Assembly (NCBI GenBank): GCA_945888325.1
Contig: CAMDAC010000001.1
Location: 186,001-250,000 of the forward strand
Source of the DNA: Candidatus Sulfopaludibacter sp. SbA3
Lineage (GTDB): Bacteria > Pseudomonadota > Alphaproteobacteria > Caulobacterales > Hyphomonadaceae
Direction: 5' to 3'
Length of the DNA stretch: 64,000 nt
In this document: one piece after another, positions 44,922 to 54,576 of the stretch
How positions within the stretch are numbered: the first letter of the stretch is position 1
How the letters are laid out: each line of letters opens with the position of its first letter
Made by a program: the position numbers and the translations under genes
The notes under the pieces: generated by a model
What the model was told of the DNA's origin: nothing
What the model saw: the letters and a program-made list of their open reading frames with translations, nothing else
The model's database searches: none

Positions 44922-45952
44922 TGCTGCTCAAGGGCAAGCAGGCGGAAACTTTCGCCCGGCGCCCCGGAGACGATATCTGGGCGGTGCTCGCCTTTTCCGA
45001 CGATGACGGTCTCGCCTCCGACGCCTCGCAAGCCGTGCTGTCGGCCTGGGGCGGCAAGGCCGGACTCGAGGTCACCGTTCTGGACGATGACGCGATCCGC
45101 AAGGATCCCTCCCTCCTGTTCGACGCGCTCGAAGCGGTCTCGCTGCTCGGCGACAAACGGGGCGTGCGGGTGCGCACCGGCGGCGACAAGATTGCGGCCC
45201 TGCTGATCGAGGCGATCGAGGCGGGCGATGCCTCGCCCGGGCGGTATGCCGCAAAGCTGGTGATCGAGACCGGGAGCCTCGCCGCTAAATCCAAACTGCG
45301 CGGCGCGGCGGAGAAAGCGAAGCGAACGGCTTGCCTGCAGCTCTTCGCCGAAGAGGCCGGCGACATCGGCGACCGGGTGCGCGCCGCATTAATGGCGGAA
45401 GGCGCCGTGATCGACGACGCAGCGTTAGAGGTCTTCTGCGCCGACTTGCCCGGCCACCGGGCGATTGCCAATTCCGAGATCGAGAAGCTGGCCCTTTATG
45501 CGCGGGGACTGGGGCGCAACGTGTCGGCCGAGGACGTGCGCGCGTTGACAGCGACCACCCTGCGCCAGGATATGAGCGGGGTGCTGATCGCGGCGCTCGA
45601 AGGCCGCCCTGCGGAGGCGCACACGGCGCTCGACCGTCTGAACGAGGCGGGCACGAGTCCGATCTCGATCCTGCGCTCGCTGCAGACGGAAACCCTCCGG
45701 ATGCTGAGCGCGCATGAAAAGGTCGCGGCGGGAGACGCCAACGCAGGCCGCAGCCTTAGGCCACCGGTCTGGGAGAAAGACTGGCCGGCCTTCCGCAAAC
45801 GGATGAATACCTGGACCCCGCGGCGCCTGATGCGGATCATGGAGCGGATCCACGATGCCGAGCGTCAGGCCAAGACGGCGGGGCAGACGGCCGAGCCAAT
45901 CGTCCGTCTACTGATTAACGATCTGGCAAGGGTTGCCGAAGGCGCGCGCTGA
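44921..45952 (+). CDS. holA: DNA polymerase III delta subunit
   Basis: Clamp-loader subunit that opens the beta clamp, 343 residues. Segments typical of HolA are DDIWAVLAFSDDDG near the start, FCADLPGHRAIANSEIEKLALYA in the middle and LKR-like LRSLQTETLRML in the C-terminal domain, which packs against the other loader subunits. It is the third gene of leuS-lptE-holA. The gene ends only 16 bp from the stop of the convergent parB gene. Confidence 0.93.
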   Translation: MLLKGKQAETFARRPGDDIWAVLAFSDDDGLASDASQAVLSAWGGKAGLEVTVLDDDAIRKDPSLLFDALEAVSLLGDKRGVRVRTGGDKIAALLIEAIEAGDASPGRYAAKLVIETGSLAAKSKLRGAAEKAKRTACLQLFAEEAGDIGDRVRAALMAEGAVIDDAALEVFCADLPGHRAIANSEIEKLALYARGLGRNVSAEDVRALTATTLRQDMSGVLIAALEGRPAEAHTALDRLNEAGTSPISILRSLQTETLRMLSAHEKVAAGDANAGRSLRPPVWEKDWPAFRKRMNTWTPRRLMRIMERIHDAERQAKTAGQTAEPIVRLLINDLARVAEGAR

Positions 45953-45968
45953 TGCCTTCGATCGCTGC

Positions 45969-46907
45969 TTAGAGTTTGCGCTTCGCCGTCAGGCGTTTGC
46001 AGACTTCGTCGAGCTGTTCGAGGTCGCGGTACTTGATCCGGATCTCGCCCCCTTCCCGGCCATGACGGATATCGACGACGAGACCGAGTTCGCGGCTGAT
46101 GTCCGCTTCGAGGGCCTCGGTGTCGACGTCCTTTTCCATCGCGGGCTTCGGCGGCATCGACTTGGTCTCGAGAGTCGCTTCACGCGACTCTCGGGCCTTG
46201 GCCTCGACTTCGCGAACGCTGAGGCCCTTTTCGATGGCAAGATCAATGAGCGCCTCGGGGTTGGCGCAGCCGAGCGCCGCGCGGGCATGGCCGGCGCTGA
46301 TGCGGCCTTCGCGGATATGGCGGCGAGCGCCTTCCGGAAGCTGGAGTAGGCGGAGCGTGTTGGTGATATGGGCGCGGCTCTTGCCGACGCTGGTGGCGAG
46401 GCTGTCCTGGGTGCGGCCGAAGCGTTTGATCAGCGCGTCATAGGCTTCTGCCTCGTCGACCGGATTGAGGTCGGCGCGCTGGACGTTCTCGATGATGCCG
46501 ATCTCGAGAAGGGCGAGTTCGTCGACGTCTTTGACGACGGCCGGAATGTGCGTCAGCCCCGCCATGCGCGCGGCGCGCCAGCGGCGCTCACCGGCGATGA
46601 TCTGGAACTTGCCCGCTTCTTTAGGATCGGGGCGTACGAGGATCGCCTGGAGCACGCCCTTGGTCTTCAGGGATTCCGAAAGCTCGCGCAATTCCCCATC
46701 ATCGAAACTGCGTCGCGGCTGGGCCGGGTTGCGGCGGATCAGGTCGAGTGCGATCTCGTTCGGTCGTTCCGTAGGCGGAAAATCCGGGGCCGGAACACTT
46801 GCCGCAGGCGAGCGAACGCCCATTGCCTCGACTTCGCCGATCAGGGCCGAAAGGCCGCGTCCGAGACGCGAAGCGCGGCGGCCGTCATCCTGGAGTTCGC
46901 CGCTCAT
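45969..46907 (-). CDS. parB: chromosome-partitioning protein ParB
   Basis: CTP-dependent clamp that loads at parS and spreads. The 312-residue product has the N-terminal nuclease-like domain with GERRWRAARMAGL (the CTP/arginine box), the central HTH (TQDSLATSVGKSRAHITNTLRLLQLP) and the C-terminal dimerisation domain ending CKRLTAKRKL. A conserved ParA-stimulating N-terminus (RRASRLGRGLSALIGE) is also present. parA overlaps by 4 bp. Two perfect parS sites are within 3 kb, in rsmG and mnmG. Confidence 0.97.
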   Translation of the reverse strand: MSGELQDDGRRASRLGRGLSALIGEVEAMGVRSPAASVPAPDFPPTERPNEIALDLIRRNPAQPRRSFDDGELRELSESLKTKGVLQAILVRPDPKEAGKFQIIAGERRWRAARMAGLTHIPAVVKDVDELALLEIGIIENVQRADLNPVDEAEAYDALIKRFGRTQDSLATSVGKSRAHITNTLRLLQLPEGARRHIREGRISAGHARAALGCANPEALIDLAIEKGLSVREVEAKARESREATLETKSMPPKPAMEKDVDTEALEADISRELGLVVDIRHGREGGEIRIKYRDLEQLDEVCKRLTAKRKL

Positions 46908-47710
46908 GCCACCCTCGCCTTCTCGCGCTGCAGGACCTCCGAAGCGAGACGGATGTACGCCTCGCTGCCCGGGCAGCGATAATCATAAAGGAGCGCCGGC
47001 TTGCCGAAGGACGGCGCCTCGGACAGGCGCACGTTGCGCGGGATGACCGTGTTGTAGACCTTCGAGCCGAAGAAGGAGCGCACTTCATTGGCCACCTGGT
47101 CGGACAGCGAATTGCGCCGGTCATACATGGTCAGCACCACGCCCTGGATTTCAAGTGTCGGGTTGAGACCCGAGCGGACCACCTCGACTGTGCGCAAGAG
47201 CTGCGACAGGCCTTCAAGCGCCAGGAACTCGCACTGCAGCGGAACGAGCAACGCATCGGCAGCCGTCATGGCGTTCATGGTCAGGGCCGACAGCGAGGGC
47301 GGGCAGTCGATCAGGACGTAATCATACTTCACGAGGTCACCGGTCTCGGCGCGCGCGATATAGGTCTGCAGCGCTTCCTTGAGCCGGTAGGACCGGTGGG
47401 CATCGCCCGCGAGTTCGGTCTCGACGCCGGACAGGTTCTCGTCGCCGGGAATGATGTCGAGGCGCGGCACGATGGTGGAGAGCACGGCTTCCTCGAGCGG
47501 AATCCGGTCGACCACAAGATCATAGGAGGTCTGAAGGCGCTCCGCCCGGGAGATGCCGAGGCCGGTCGAGGCGTTACCCTGCGCATCGAAGTCGACGATC
47601 AGCACCCGGCGCCCGACGGCCGCCAATGCGGTGCCAAGGTTGATGGACGTCGTCGTTTTACCGACTCCGCCTTTCTGGTTCACAACTGCAAATATCCTAG
47701 GCTTAGCCAT
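46904..47710 (-). CDS. parA: chromosome-partitioning ATPase ParA
   Basis: Walker-type ATPase that moves ParB-parS complexes, 268 residues. The deviant Walker A motif is KGGVGKTTT at 13-21; other parts are VDFDAQGNASTGLG and LIDCPPSLSALT, the Walker A' and B segments. The start overlaps the rsmG stop by 8 bp and the stop overlaps the parB start by 4 bp, so the three genes form a tight unit. Confidence 0.98.
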   Translation of the reverse strand: MAKPRIFAVVNQKGGVGKTTTSINLGTALAAVGRRVLIVDFDAQGNASTGLGISRAERLQTSYDLVVDRIPLEEAVLSTIVPRLDIIPGDENLSGVETELAGDAHRSYRLKEALQTYIARAETGDLVKYDYVLIDCPPSLSALTMNAMTAADALLVPLQCEFLALEGLSQLLRTVEVVRSGLNPTLEIQGVVLTMYDRRNSLSDQVANEVRSFFGSKVYNTVIPRNVRLSEAPSFGKPALLYDYRCPGSEAYIRLASEVLQREKARVA

Positions 47711-48326
47711 GACGACGTGCCGCTTCCCTGACGATTAAAATTACCCCGGCACCACCGCTGCGACTTGGAATCGCTTGATAAGCGAAATTCCACCTTTGCT
47801 GGGCTGCCGTCAATTCTTCTTTCCAGCGTTCGCCCTTTGGGAAGACTCCTGTTGCCCCTTTGCACAGCCAGGGCGCAGCATAATCGAGCAGCTCCGGGAG
47901 CGGGGCAAAAGCGCGTGCAGTGACGTAAGCAGCGGCGATCGGGGGCGCGGCCTCGACCCGGCCCTGGTGGACTTCGGCGGGCAAATCGGCGGCTTCGATG
48001 GCGGCGCGCAGAAACGCACATTTCTTTCCGACACTCTCGATCATCGTCACATGACCCGCCGGACGCGCCGCCGCGAGAATCAATCCGGGAAAGCCGGCGC
48101 CCGATCCGAGGTCGACCACGCGGGCTGTATCCGGGATCCGGTCGAGCAGCTGGACGGAGTCGCCGACATGCCGCGTCCAGATCTGCGGCCACTCTTTCGG
48201 ACCGATCAGATTGCTCCGCGTTCGCCAATGGTCGAGCGTCTCGATGATGATGTCGAGCTTGGCCAATGTTTCACGTGAAACATCGTGGGCGGCCAGAAAG
48301 GCCGCGCGGTCGTTATTGTCTGTCAT
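47703..48326 (-). CDS. rsmG: 16S rRNA m7G527 methyltransferase RsmG (GidB)
   Basis: Methylates G527 of 16S rRNA; 207 residues. The SAM-binding motif is VVDLGSGAGFPGLILAAARP, and RAFAPLPELLDYA lies further on. The codons for HDVSRETLA, residues 14-22, contain a perfect parS site, so this stretch serves both as coding sequence and as a ParB site. It overlaps parA by 8 bp at its 3' end and lies 17 bp after mnmG. Confidence 0.96.
   Translation of the reverse strand: MTDNNDRAAFLAAHDVSRETLAKLDIIIETLDHWRTRSNLIGPKEWPQIWTRHVGDSVQLLDRIPDTARVVDLGSGAGFPGLILAAARPAGHVTMIESVGKKCAFLRAAIEAADLPAEVHQGRVEAAPPIAAAYVTARAFAPLPELLDYAAPWLCKGATGVFPKGERWKEELTAAQQRWNFAYQAIPSRSGGAGVILIVREAARRHG
48267..48282. promoter_or_regulatory. 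parS: parS site inside rsmG
   Basis: TGTTTCACGTGAAACA, a perfect 16-bp palindrome identical to the canonical ParB-binding parS consensus. It lies in codons of rsmG, 0.6 kb from the parA start and about 7.4 kb from the predicted origin. Confidence 0.95.
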
Positions 48327-48343
48327 TCGCCTGCCGCCCGGAT

Positions 48344-50209
48344 CTACCCTGTTCGCCGGACGCGTTTCACGTGACCGAGCAGAGCGGTCAAGGCCCCGGG
48401 TGTCACACCCTCGATCCGCGCCGCCTGGCCGAGGGTCATCGGACGAACGGCCTTGAGCTTGGACCGGACCTCGTTCGACAGCCCGCCGATGGTATCATAG
48501 TCGAGGCTCTCAGGAAGCGTCAGGGACTCGTCCCGCCGGAGCGCGGCGACGTCATCCGACTGCCGGTCAAGGTAAGCGCCGTACAGCGCTTCAATCTCGA
48601 TCTGCGCGCCGATGGCATCCGGGATCGATTCCAACTCCGGCCAAACTGCGCGGAGGTGTGCGAGCGTGATCTCTTTATATGAGAGATACTCCCAGGCCGA
48701 GCGGACCCGGCCATCCTGATTTATGGTCCAACCGGCTTTCACCGCGGCGGCCGGAGACAGGGTAAGAGATTTGAGTTTAGTGCGGGCCTCATCCAGCGCG
48801 CGATGTTTCACGTGAAACATTGCGGCGCGTTCCGGACCCACGCAACCGGCCTCAAGTCCGCGCGGCGTCAGACGCTGGTCGGCATTGTCGGCGCGAAGCG
48901 CAAGACGGTATTCGGCGCGCGACGTGAACATGCGATAAGGCTCGGTGACACCCCGGGTCACAAGGTCATCGATCAGGACTCCGATATAGGCCTCGGCCCG
49001 GTCGAAGATGACGGGGTCTTTTCCGGCCGCGGCGCGGGCGGCATTGAGCCCCGCCATCAGACCTTGAGCGCCTGCTTCCTCATATCCGGTCGTGCCGTTG
49101 ATCTGACCGGCGAGATAGAGGCCGGTGAGCGCCTTGACTTCCAGAGCCGGCGAAAGCGCGCGCGGGTCCACATAGTCATATTCAATGGCATAGGCATGCT
49201 GGAGGATGACGACATCCTCCAGGCCGGGGATCGTCCGGATGAACTGGTCCTGGATCTCCTCCGGCAGTGAGGTCGAGATGCCGTTCGGATAGACCGTGTG
49301 ATCATCCAGGCCCTCCGGCTCGAGGAAGATCTGGTGGCGATCCCGGTCGGCGAAGCGGTGGACCTTGTCTTCGATCGAGGGGCAATAGCGGGGACCGCGT
49401 CCGGCAATCGCCCCGGAATAGACCGCCGACTGGTTGAGGTTCGCGTCGATGATCGCGTGGGTCTCGGGCGTGGTCCAGGTAATGCCGCAGGCGACCTGGG
49501 GCACATGAATCCGGGGGGTCAGGAAACTGAACGGGATCGGCTGGTCATCGGCGGGCTGCATCTCGAGCCGGTCCCAATGGATCGTCCGGCCATCGAGCCG
49601 AGCGGGGGTGCCGGTCTTGAGCCGGCCCATCGGCAAGCCGAGCGCGTAGAGCCGGTCCGACAATCCGATGGCGGGCGCTTCGCCAACCCGGCCCGCGGGG
49701 ATACGTTTGGCGCCGATGTGGATGACGCCCTTCAGAAAGGTGCCGGTCGTGATCACGACCTTGGCCACCCGGTAGAGGGTTCCCGTCAGGCCGATGATGC
49801 CAGCGACCTGTCCGTCTTCGACGACCAGATCTTCGGCGCCGTCCTCGATGATCGTCAGGTTCGGGTACGCGCCGAGTTCGGCCTGCATCGCTTCGCGGTA
49901 GAGCTTCCGGTCGATCTGCGCACGGGGTCCCCAGACGGCCGGACCCTTAGACCGGTTGAGCATCCGGAACTGGATACCGGCCTTGTCGGCCATCCGGCCC
50001 ATGACGCCGTCGAGGGCATCGATCTCCCGGACGAGGTGACCTTTGCCAAGACCGCCGATGGCGGGGTTACAACTCATCTCGCCGATGGTCGACCGCTTGT
50101 GGGTGACGAGCGCGGTGCGCGCGCCGAAGCGGGCAGAGGCCGCCGCAGCTTCGCAGCCGGCATGGCCGCCGCCAATCACGATTACATCAAAGTCGGCCGC
50201 GTGCGGCAT
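48344..50209 (-). CDS. mnmG: tRNA cmnm5U34 synthesis protein MnmG (GidA)
   Basis: FAD enzyme that modifies wobble U34 together with MnmE; 621 residues. Motifs are [53 protein letters not shown] and the C-terminal LRPQTIGQAARI-like [26 protein letters not shown] perfect parS site (48804-48819) encodes an internal MFHVKH, and a degenerate one lies near the 3' end. A perfect CtrA box overlaps the start codon at 50209. Gene order mnmE-mnmG-rsmG-parA-parB is the usual origin-proximal order. Confidence 0.97.
   Translation of the reverse strand: MPHAADFDVIVIGGGHAGCEAAAASARFGARTALVTHKRSTIGEMSCNPAIGGLGKGHLVREIDALDGVMGRMADKAGIQFRMLNRSKGPAVWGPRAQIDRKLYREAMQAELGAYPNLTIIEDGAEDLVVEDGQVAGIIGLTGTLYRVAKVVITTGTFLKGVIHIGAKRIPAGRVGEAPAIGLSDRLYALGLPMGRLKTGTPARLDGRTIHWDRLEMQPADDQPIPFSFLTPRIHVPQVACGITWTTPETHAIIDANLNQSAVYSGAIAGRGPRYCPSIEDKVHRFADRDRHQIFLEPEGLDDHTVYPNGISTSLPEEIQDQFIRTIPGLEDVVILQHAYAIEYDYVDPRALSPALEVKALTGLYLAGQINGTTGYEEAGAQGLMAGLNAARAAAGKDPVIFDRAEAYIGVLIDDLVTRGVTEPYRMFTSRAEYRLALRADNADQRLTPRGLEAGCVGPERAAMFHVKHRALDEARTKLKSLTLSPAAAVKAGWTINQDGRVRSAWEYLSYKEITLAHLRAVWPELESIPDAIGAQIEIEALYGAYLDRQSDDVAALRRDESLTLPESLDYDTIGGLSNEVRSKLKAVRPMTLGQAARIEGVTPGALTALLGHVKRVRRTG
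48364..48374. promoter_or_regulatory. degenerate parS-like site in the mnmG 3' end
   Basis: GTTTCACGTGA with one clean arm: over the 14-bp core GTTTCACGTGAAAC it differs at three places in the second arm. It may bind ParB weakly or be chance, given the two perfect sites close by. Confidence 0.35.
48804..48819. promoter_or_regulatory. parS: parS site inside mnmG
   Basis: TGTTTCACGTGAAACA, identical to the site at 48267 and 537 bp away. In the mnmG frame it is read as the peptide MFHVKH, a well-known sign of a parS embedded in coding DNA. Confidence 0.95.
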
Positions 50210-50223
50210 TAACCATCTCTTAA
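50209..50223. promoter_or_regulatory. exact CtrA box overlapping the mnmG start
   Basis: TTAACCATCTCTTAA is an exact TTAA-N7-TTAA, and its first half TTAACCAT is itself a known CtrA half-site. It overlaps the mnmG ATG (50207-50209) by one base and lies in the 66-bp gap to mnmE. CtrA binding is inferred from the motif and the taxon, not shown. Confidence 0.65.
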
Positions 50224-50275
50224 GCAGGGGGCTGAGGCCGGGTATATAACGCCGGGGGAGGGGATTCCCTAGAGC

Positions 50276-51607
50276 CTATTTCCCGATGCAGAAGCGGGAG
50301 AAGACGGCGCCGAGAACATCCTCGACCCCGATCTCGCCGACGATCGATTGCATCTCGCGGATGGCGAGGCGGAGGTCTTCCGCGACCAGTTCAAAGCCGA
50401 GCTCCTGGTCGAGCGCCGCCTTCGCCGAGGCAAGGGCAGCGAGGCCGCGGGTCAGTTTCTCCCGGTGGCGGGCACGGGTGATGACCGGGGATTCGACCGA
50501 TCCGGCCAGCGCCGAGATACGCGCGCCAAGCCCGGCTTCCAGCGCTTCGATCCCGGCGCCGTCCTTCGCACATATAATAAAGTCGGATGCGGGCATCGTG
50601 CCGGGGCCGGCGAGGTCCGCCTTGTTCACCACAATTATCCCCTTCGGCGGCGGGAAGGGGAGGGGAGGGGGGGCTCCCGGATCGGACGCGTCGATCAGGA
50701 GGAGGCAGAGGTCGGCATCCTCCGCCGTCATCCTGGCCCGCCGGATTCCTTCCGCCTCGATCTCGTCGTCGGTCTCGCGCAGCCCTGCCGTATCCGCGAT
50801 CCAGACAACCTGGCCGCCGAGCACCCGGCGGATCTCGATCACGTCGCGGGTGGTTCCCGGCCGGGCGGTCACGATCGCGGCCTCGCGTCCGGCCAGCCGG
50901 TTGAGGAGCGTAGACTTGCCGGCATTCGGCGCGCCGATGATCGCGATGCGGAATCCATCCCGGATGCGCTCACCGATCCCGCCATCCCCGAGCGCGGCTT
51001 CTACATCTTTGATCAATCCGTCCACCCGGTTCCGGACCGGTTCGGCAACGTCCGAAGACACATCACCCTCATCCGGAAAGTCGATCAAGACCTCCACCAG
51101 AGCGAGAAGTCCCATCAACTCGTCCCGCCATGCTGAATAGGTCGCAGACAATCCGCCGGACAGTTGGCGGAGGGCCTGGCCCTTCTGGGCAAGGGTCTCG
51201 GCTTCGATGAGATCGGCTACGCCCTCGGCCTGGGTCAGGTTCAATTTTCCGGCTTCGAAAGCGCGGCGGGTAAACTCTCCCGGCTCGGCGAGCCGGACAT
51301 CCGCCATGGACGTCAGCGCAGCGAGCGCATGGGTGATGACCGCAGGTCCGCCATGCAGGTAAAGTTCGAGCGTGTCTTCGCCGGTGTAGGAGTTGGGGGC
51401 GGGGGAGAAGAGGGCAATGCCTTCATCGACCAGGTTGCCGTCCCGGTCGCTCAGCCTTGTGAGGGTTCCGCGCCGGGCCGCCGGCAAACCGCCCGACAAC
51501 AAGACGGCGCCGATTTCGTAGACGGCCGGACCCGAAATCCGGACGACCGCAATCGCCGAAGGCGGCGCGCCCGAGGCGAGGGCGCAGATCGTGTCGCGCG
51601 TGCCCAT
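50276..51607 (-). CDS. mnmE: tRNA modification GTPase MnmE (TrmE)
   Basis: Partner of MnmG in U34 modification, 443 residues. The N-terminal folate-binding domain starts MGTRDTICALASGAPPSAIA. The GTPase domain has GAPNAGKSTLLNRL (G1), a DTAGLRE segment (G3) and NKADL (G4). The C-terminus ends in CIGK, with the conserved cysteine motif. It lies between rho (16 bp upstream) and mnmG. Confidence 0.97.
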   Translation of the reverse strand: MGTRDTICALASGAPPSAIAVVRISGPAVYEIGAVLLSGGLPAARRGTLTRLSDRDGNLVDEGIALFSPAPNSYTGEDTLELYLHGGPAVITHALAALTSMADVRLAEPGEFTRRAFEAGKLNLTQAEGVADLIEAETLAQKGQALRQLSGGLSATYSAWRDELMGLLALVEVLIDFPDEGDVSSDVAEPVRNRVDGLIKDVEAALGDGGIGERIRDGFRIAIIGAPNAGKSTLLNRLAGREAAIVTARPGTTRDVIEIRRVLGGQVVWIADTAGLRETDDEIEAEGIRRARMTAEDADLCLLLIDASDPGAPPPLPFPPPKGIIVVNKADLAGPGTMPASDFIICAKDGAGIEALEAGLGARISALAGSVESPVITRARHREKLTRGLAALASAKAALDQELGFELVAEDLRLAIREMQSIVGEIGVEDVLGAVFSRFCIGK

Positions 51608-51623
51608 CGGCAGGCGCCTCCCG

Positions 51624-52913
51624 TCAGTTCTTCATCGCTTCGAAGAACTCGTCGTTGGTCTTCGTCTGGCGCAGCTTGTCGATCAGGAAGTCGATCGCGT
51701 CAGAGGTTCCCATCGGGCCGAGGATGCGGCGGAGGATGTAGATCTTCGACAGCTGGTCCTGCGGCGTGATGAGTTCTTCTTTCCGCGTGCCGGACTTCAT
51801 GATGTCGAGCGCCGGGAAGGTCCGCTTGTCGGCAATCTTCCGGTCAAGGACGATCTCGGAGTTACCCGTGCCCTTGAACTCTTCGAAGATGACCTCGTCC
51901 ATGCGCGAGCCGGTATCGATCAGGGCGGTGGCGACAATCGTCAGCGATCCGCCATTCTCGACATTCCGCGCCGCGCCGAAGAAGCGCTTCGGTCGTTGCA
52001 GCGCGTTGGCATCCACACCGCCGGTCAGCACCTTGCCGGAAGAGGGGACGGTCGTGTTGTAGGCGCGGCCGAGACGCGTGATCGAGTCGAGCAGGATGAC
52101 GACATCGCGCTTGTGCTCGACGAGGCGCTTGGCTTTCTCGATGACCATTTCGGCGACCTGGACGTGGCGCGTCGCCGGCTCGTCAAAGGTCGAGGCGATC
52201 ACTTCGCCCTTCACCGTGCGGCGCATGTCGGTCACTTCTTCCGGGCGCTCGTCGATCAGCAGGACGATCAGGTAGCACTCGGGATGGTTCTCTTCGATGG
52301 CCGACGCGATGTTCTGCATCAGCACCGTTTTACCTGTCCGGGGCGGGGCGACGATCAGGGCGCGCTGGCCCTTGCCGATCGGGGCCACGATGTCGATGAC
52401 CCGGCCAGAGCGGTCCTTCTTGGTCGGATCGCGGCTCTCCATTTTCAGGCGGCGGTCCGGATAGAGCGGCGTCAGGTTGTCGAAGTGGACTTTCTTGTTG
52501 GCCTTGTCCGGGTCCTCGAAGTTGATCCGGCTGACATCGGTCAGGGCGAAGTAGCGCTCGGAATCCTGCGGCGCGATGATCGGCCCTTCGACCGTGTCGC
52601 CGGTGCGGATGTTCGCTTTCTTGAGGACTTCGGGGCTGACATAGATGTCGTCCGGACCAGGCAGGTAGTTCGATTCCGGCGAGCGCAGGAAGCCGAAGCC
52701 GTCGACCAGAACCTCGAGCACGCCCTGGCCCGTGATCTCGACTTCGCTATCCGCCAGCTCCTTCAGGATCGCAAACAGCATGTCCTGGGTACGCATTGAG
52801 GACGCATTCTCGACCTCAAGCTCCTCGGCGTAGAGCAGCAGTTCCTCAGGCGATTTCGCCTTGAGTTCGCGCAAAGTTACACTGGTGAGGTTGTCGAGCA
52901 TCGAGGAAGCCAT
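51624..52913 (-). CDS. rho: transcription termination factor Rho
   Basis: Hexameric RNA helicase of 429 residues. The N-terminal domain starts with [14 protein letters not shown], the RNA-binding cold-shock-like domain contains [20 protein letters not shown], and the ATPase domain has the P-loop [11 protein letters not shown] and the later [11 protein letters not shown]. The gene lies between hemJ and mnmE on the same strand, the usual order in this group. The 140-bp leader before it carries no obvious signal. Confidence 0.97.
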   Translation of the reverse strand: MASSMLDNLTSVTLRELKAKSPEELLLYAEELEVENASSMRTQDMLFAILKELADSEVEITGQGVLEVLVDGFGFLRSPESNYLPGPDDIYVSPEVLKKANIRTGDTVEGPIIAPQDSERYFALTDVSRINFEDPDKANKKVHFDNLTPLYPDRRLKMESRDPTKKDRSGRVIDIVAPIGKGQRALIVAPPRTGKTVLMQNIASAIEENHPECYLIVLLIDERPEEVTDMRRTVKGEVIASTFDEPATRHVQVAEMVIEKAKRLVEHKRDVVILLDSITRLGRAYNTTVPSSGKVLTGGVDANALQRPKRFFGAARNVENGGSLTIVATALIDTGSRMDEVIFEEFKGTGNSEIVLDRKIADKRTFPALDIMKSGTRKEELITPQDQLSKIYILRRILGPMGTSDAIDFLIDKLRQTKTNDEFFEAMKN

Positions 52914-53053
52914 TCGGAACGGTCCGGATTTTGGATCTAGCGAGGGGGTGCCGGTCAGGTGAAATCGGGAGGCGCCACAAGGACTGGGCGCACCGGCATG
53001 TATCCCTCATCGCCAATTTGTCCGGAAACGTCAAGCCGGAAAGGATTTTGCGG

Positions 53054-53485
53054 TCAGAACGGCCGGACGATCACCATTAGCACGACGCCGATCATCAGGA
53101 TGAAGGGCACTTCGTTGAGCATCCGCAGGGTTTTCGCCTGGACGGTGCCTGAGACCGCATCCACCTTCTTGCCCAGCACCATGAAATAGGCGTGTACGGC
53201 AGTGATCACGGCGACCAAAGCCAGTTTCACATGCATCCAGCCCTGCGACAGCAAATCTGGGTTCAACACGAGCATCCAGATACCGAGTCCCCAGACCAGG
53301 AGAAGGCTGGGCGTCAGGATGATCCGCTTCAGGCGCGCCGACGCATCTTTCATCGTCTCGAAGAGCGGTTCGCCCGGCCGGCTCGAGAGCTGATGGATCT
53401 TGTAGCGGGGAAAAATCAGCAGACCGGCCATCAGGGCGATCACGAAGATGATGTGGGCCGACTTTACCCAGAGATAAATTTCCAT
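53054..53485 (-). CDS. hemJ: protoporphyrinogen IX oxidase HemJ
   Basis: Membrane-bound oxidase of the late heme pathway, 143 residues with four membrane helices. The starting YLWVKSAHIIFVIALMAGLLIFPRY holds the conserved histidine, and WMHVKLALVAVITAVHAYFM the second conserved region. Replaces HemG/HemY in many alphaproteobacteria. It lies 9 bp downstream of hemH and 8 kb before parB in the leftward cluster hemE-hemH-hemJ. Confidence 0.93.
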   Translation of the reverse strand: MEIYLWVKSAHIIFVIALMAGLLIFPRYKIHQLSSRPGEPLFETMKDASARLKRIILTPSLLLVWGLGIWMLVLNPDLLSQGWMHVKLALVAVITAVHAYFMVLGKKVDAVSGTVQAKTLRMLNEVPFILMIGVVLMVIVRPF

Positions 53486-53494
53486 TCCGGCCCC

Positions 53495-54568
53495 TCAGAT
53501 TGCCTGCTCGACAACGCGCTCGCCTGCCTTCTGTTGTGCGACGGCATGCGGGCATCCCGTCCAGTCCGAAGGGCAAAGCCGGCCGCCTGCGCAGGACCGG
53601 ATTTCGCCCTTCATGCTCAGGGCTGCCACGGTTTCATCGGCCAAGGTCCGGATAAACCCGGGATGCGTCCCGAGCGCTTCGACACGCGTGTAGCTCGCCG
53701 CGCCATCGGCTTCGGCGACAAGCCGGTACTCTTCGCCCAGCTCGACCAGCGTTTCGATATGTTCCGAGACGAAAGCGATCGGCGCGATCAGGATGTGTTT
53801 CTTCGCCTTTGCCGCGCGCTCGACTTCCGCCTCGGTGGCTGGGCCGATCCATTTCAGCGGCCCGACGCGGGATTGGTAACAGGGGATTACTTCCCAATGC
53901 GCCGGTACCCGGCCGGCAATCATTTCGGCCAGCGCCTCGCATTGCCACTGATACGGATCACCCTCGCGCACCACCTGTTCCGGCAAACCGTGCGCCGAAA
54001 GCAGCAAGGTCACCTGCTCCGGTTCACCCGCGCGCCGGTGGCCATCCATGATCCGGTCGACATGCGCCGCCACGAAGTTTTCGTCGAAAGGATAGCAGCA
54101 GACCGTTTTCGCCTGACCCTTGAACGCAGCCTTCCAGGCCGTGAGGGACGAACCCGTCGTGGTCGTGGAGAATTGCGGATAGAGCGGCAATAGCACCACA
54201 TCATCAGCGCCCCAGCGTTTCACATCGGCGGCAGCTTCTTCCGTGAACGGGTGCCAGTAGCGCATGGCGATGAAGCATCTCACTTCGTCGCCGGGCAGGG
54301 ATTTGCCCAGCTCCGCTTCCAGCGCCCGGGCCTGAAACTCGGTTTCGCGGAGCAGGGGAGAGCCCCCGCCGGCATCCATCATCGCATAATTCTTGATCAC
54401 CGCCGGCGCGCGGGTCCGGGAAATCAGACGCGCCAGAAGCCAACGAATCGGCAGCGGCGCCCGTATGATCGCGGGATCGCGGAACAGGTTCTTCAGGAAC
54501 GGCTGAACCGACGCGGGTTTGTCCGGACCGCCGAGATTGAACAATACAACGGCGATCTTGCGGCCCAT
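53495..54568 (-). CDS. hemH: ferrochelatase HemH with C-terminal cysteine cluster
   Basis: Inserts iron into protoporphyrin IX; 357 residues. It starts MGRKIAVVLFNLGGPDKP and has LLLPLYPQFSTTTTGSS-type and LLSAHGLPEQVV segments, the second with the catalytic histidine. The C-terminal tail has three cysteines (326, 332, 339) in SCAGGRLCPSDWTGCPH, the arrangement that binds a [2Fe-2S] cluster in some bacterial and in animal ferrochelatases. It lies 8 bp after hemE and 9 bp before hemJ. Confidence 0.96.
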   Translation of the reverse strand: MGRKIAVVLFNLGGPDKPASVQPFLKNLFRDPAIIRAPLPIRWLLARLISRTRAPAVIKNYAMMDAGGGSPLLRETEFQARALEAELGKSLPGDEVRCFIAMRYWHPFTEEAAADVKRWGADDVVLLPLYPQFSTTTTGSSLTAWKAAFKGQAKTVCCYPFDENFVAAHVDRIMDGHRRAGEPEQVTLLLSAHGLPEQVVREGDPYQWQCEALAEMIAGRVPAHWEVIPCYQSRVGPLKWIGPATEAEVERAAKAKKHILIAPIAFVSEHIETLVELGEEYRLVAEADGAASYTRVEALGTHPGFIRTLADETVAALSMKGEIRSCAGGRLCPSDWTGCPHAVAQQKAGERVVEQAI

Positions 54569-54576
54569 CGGCAGGC

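Noticed and set aside
48803-49270. Plus-strand frame beginning MFHVKH
   Set aside because: It is the palindromic parS site read on the other strand inside mnmG, not a gene start.
54210-54235. GTTTCACATC resembling parS, in hemH
   Set aside because: Only the first half matches; the second arm is absent.
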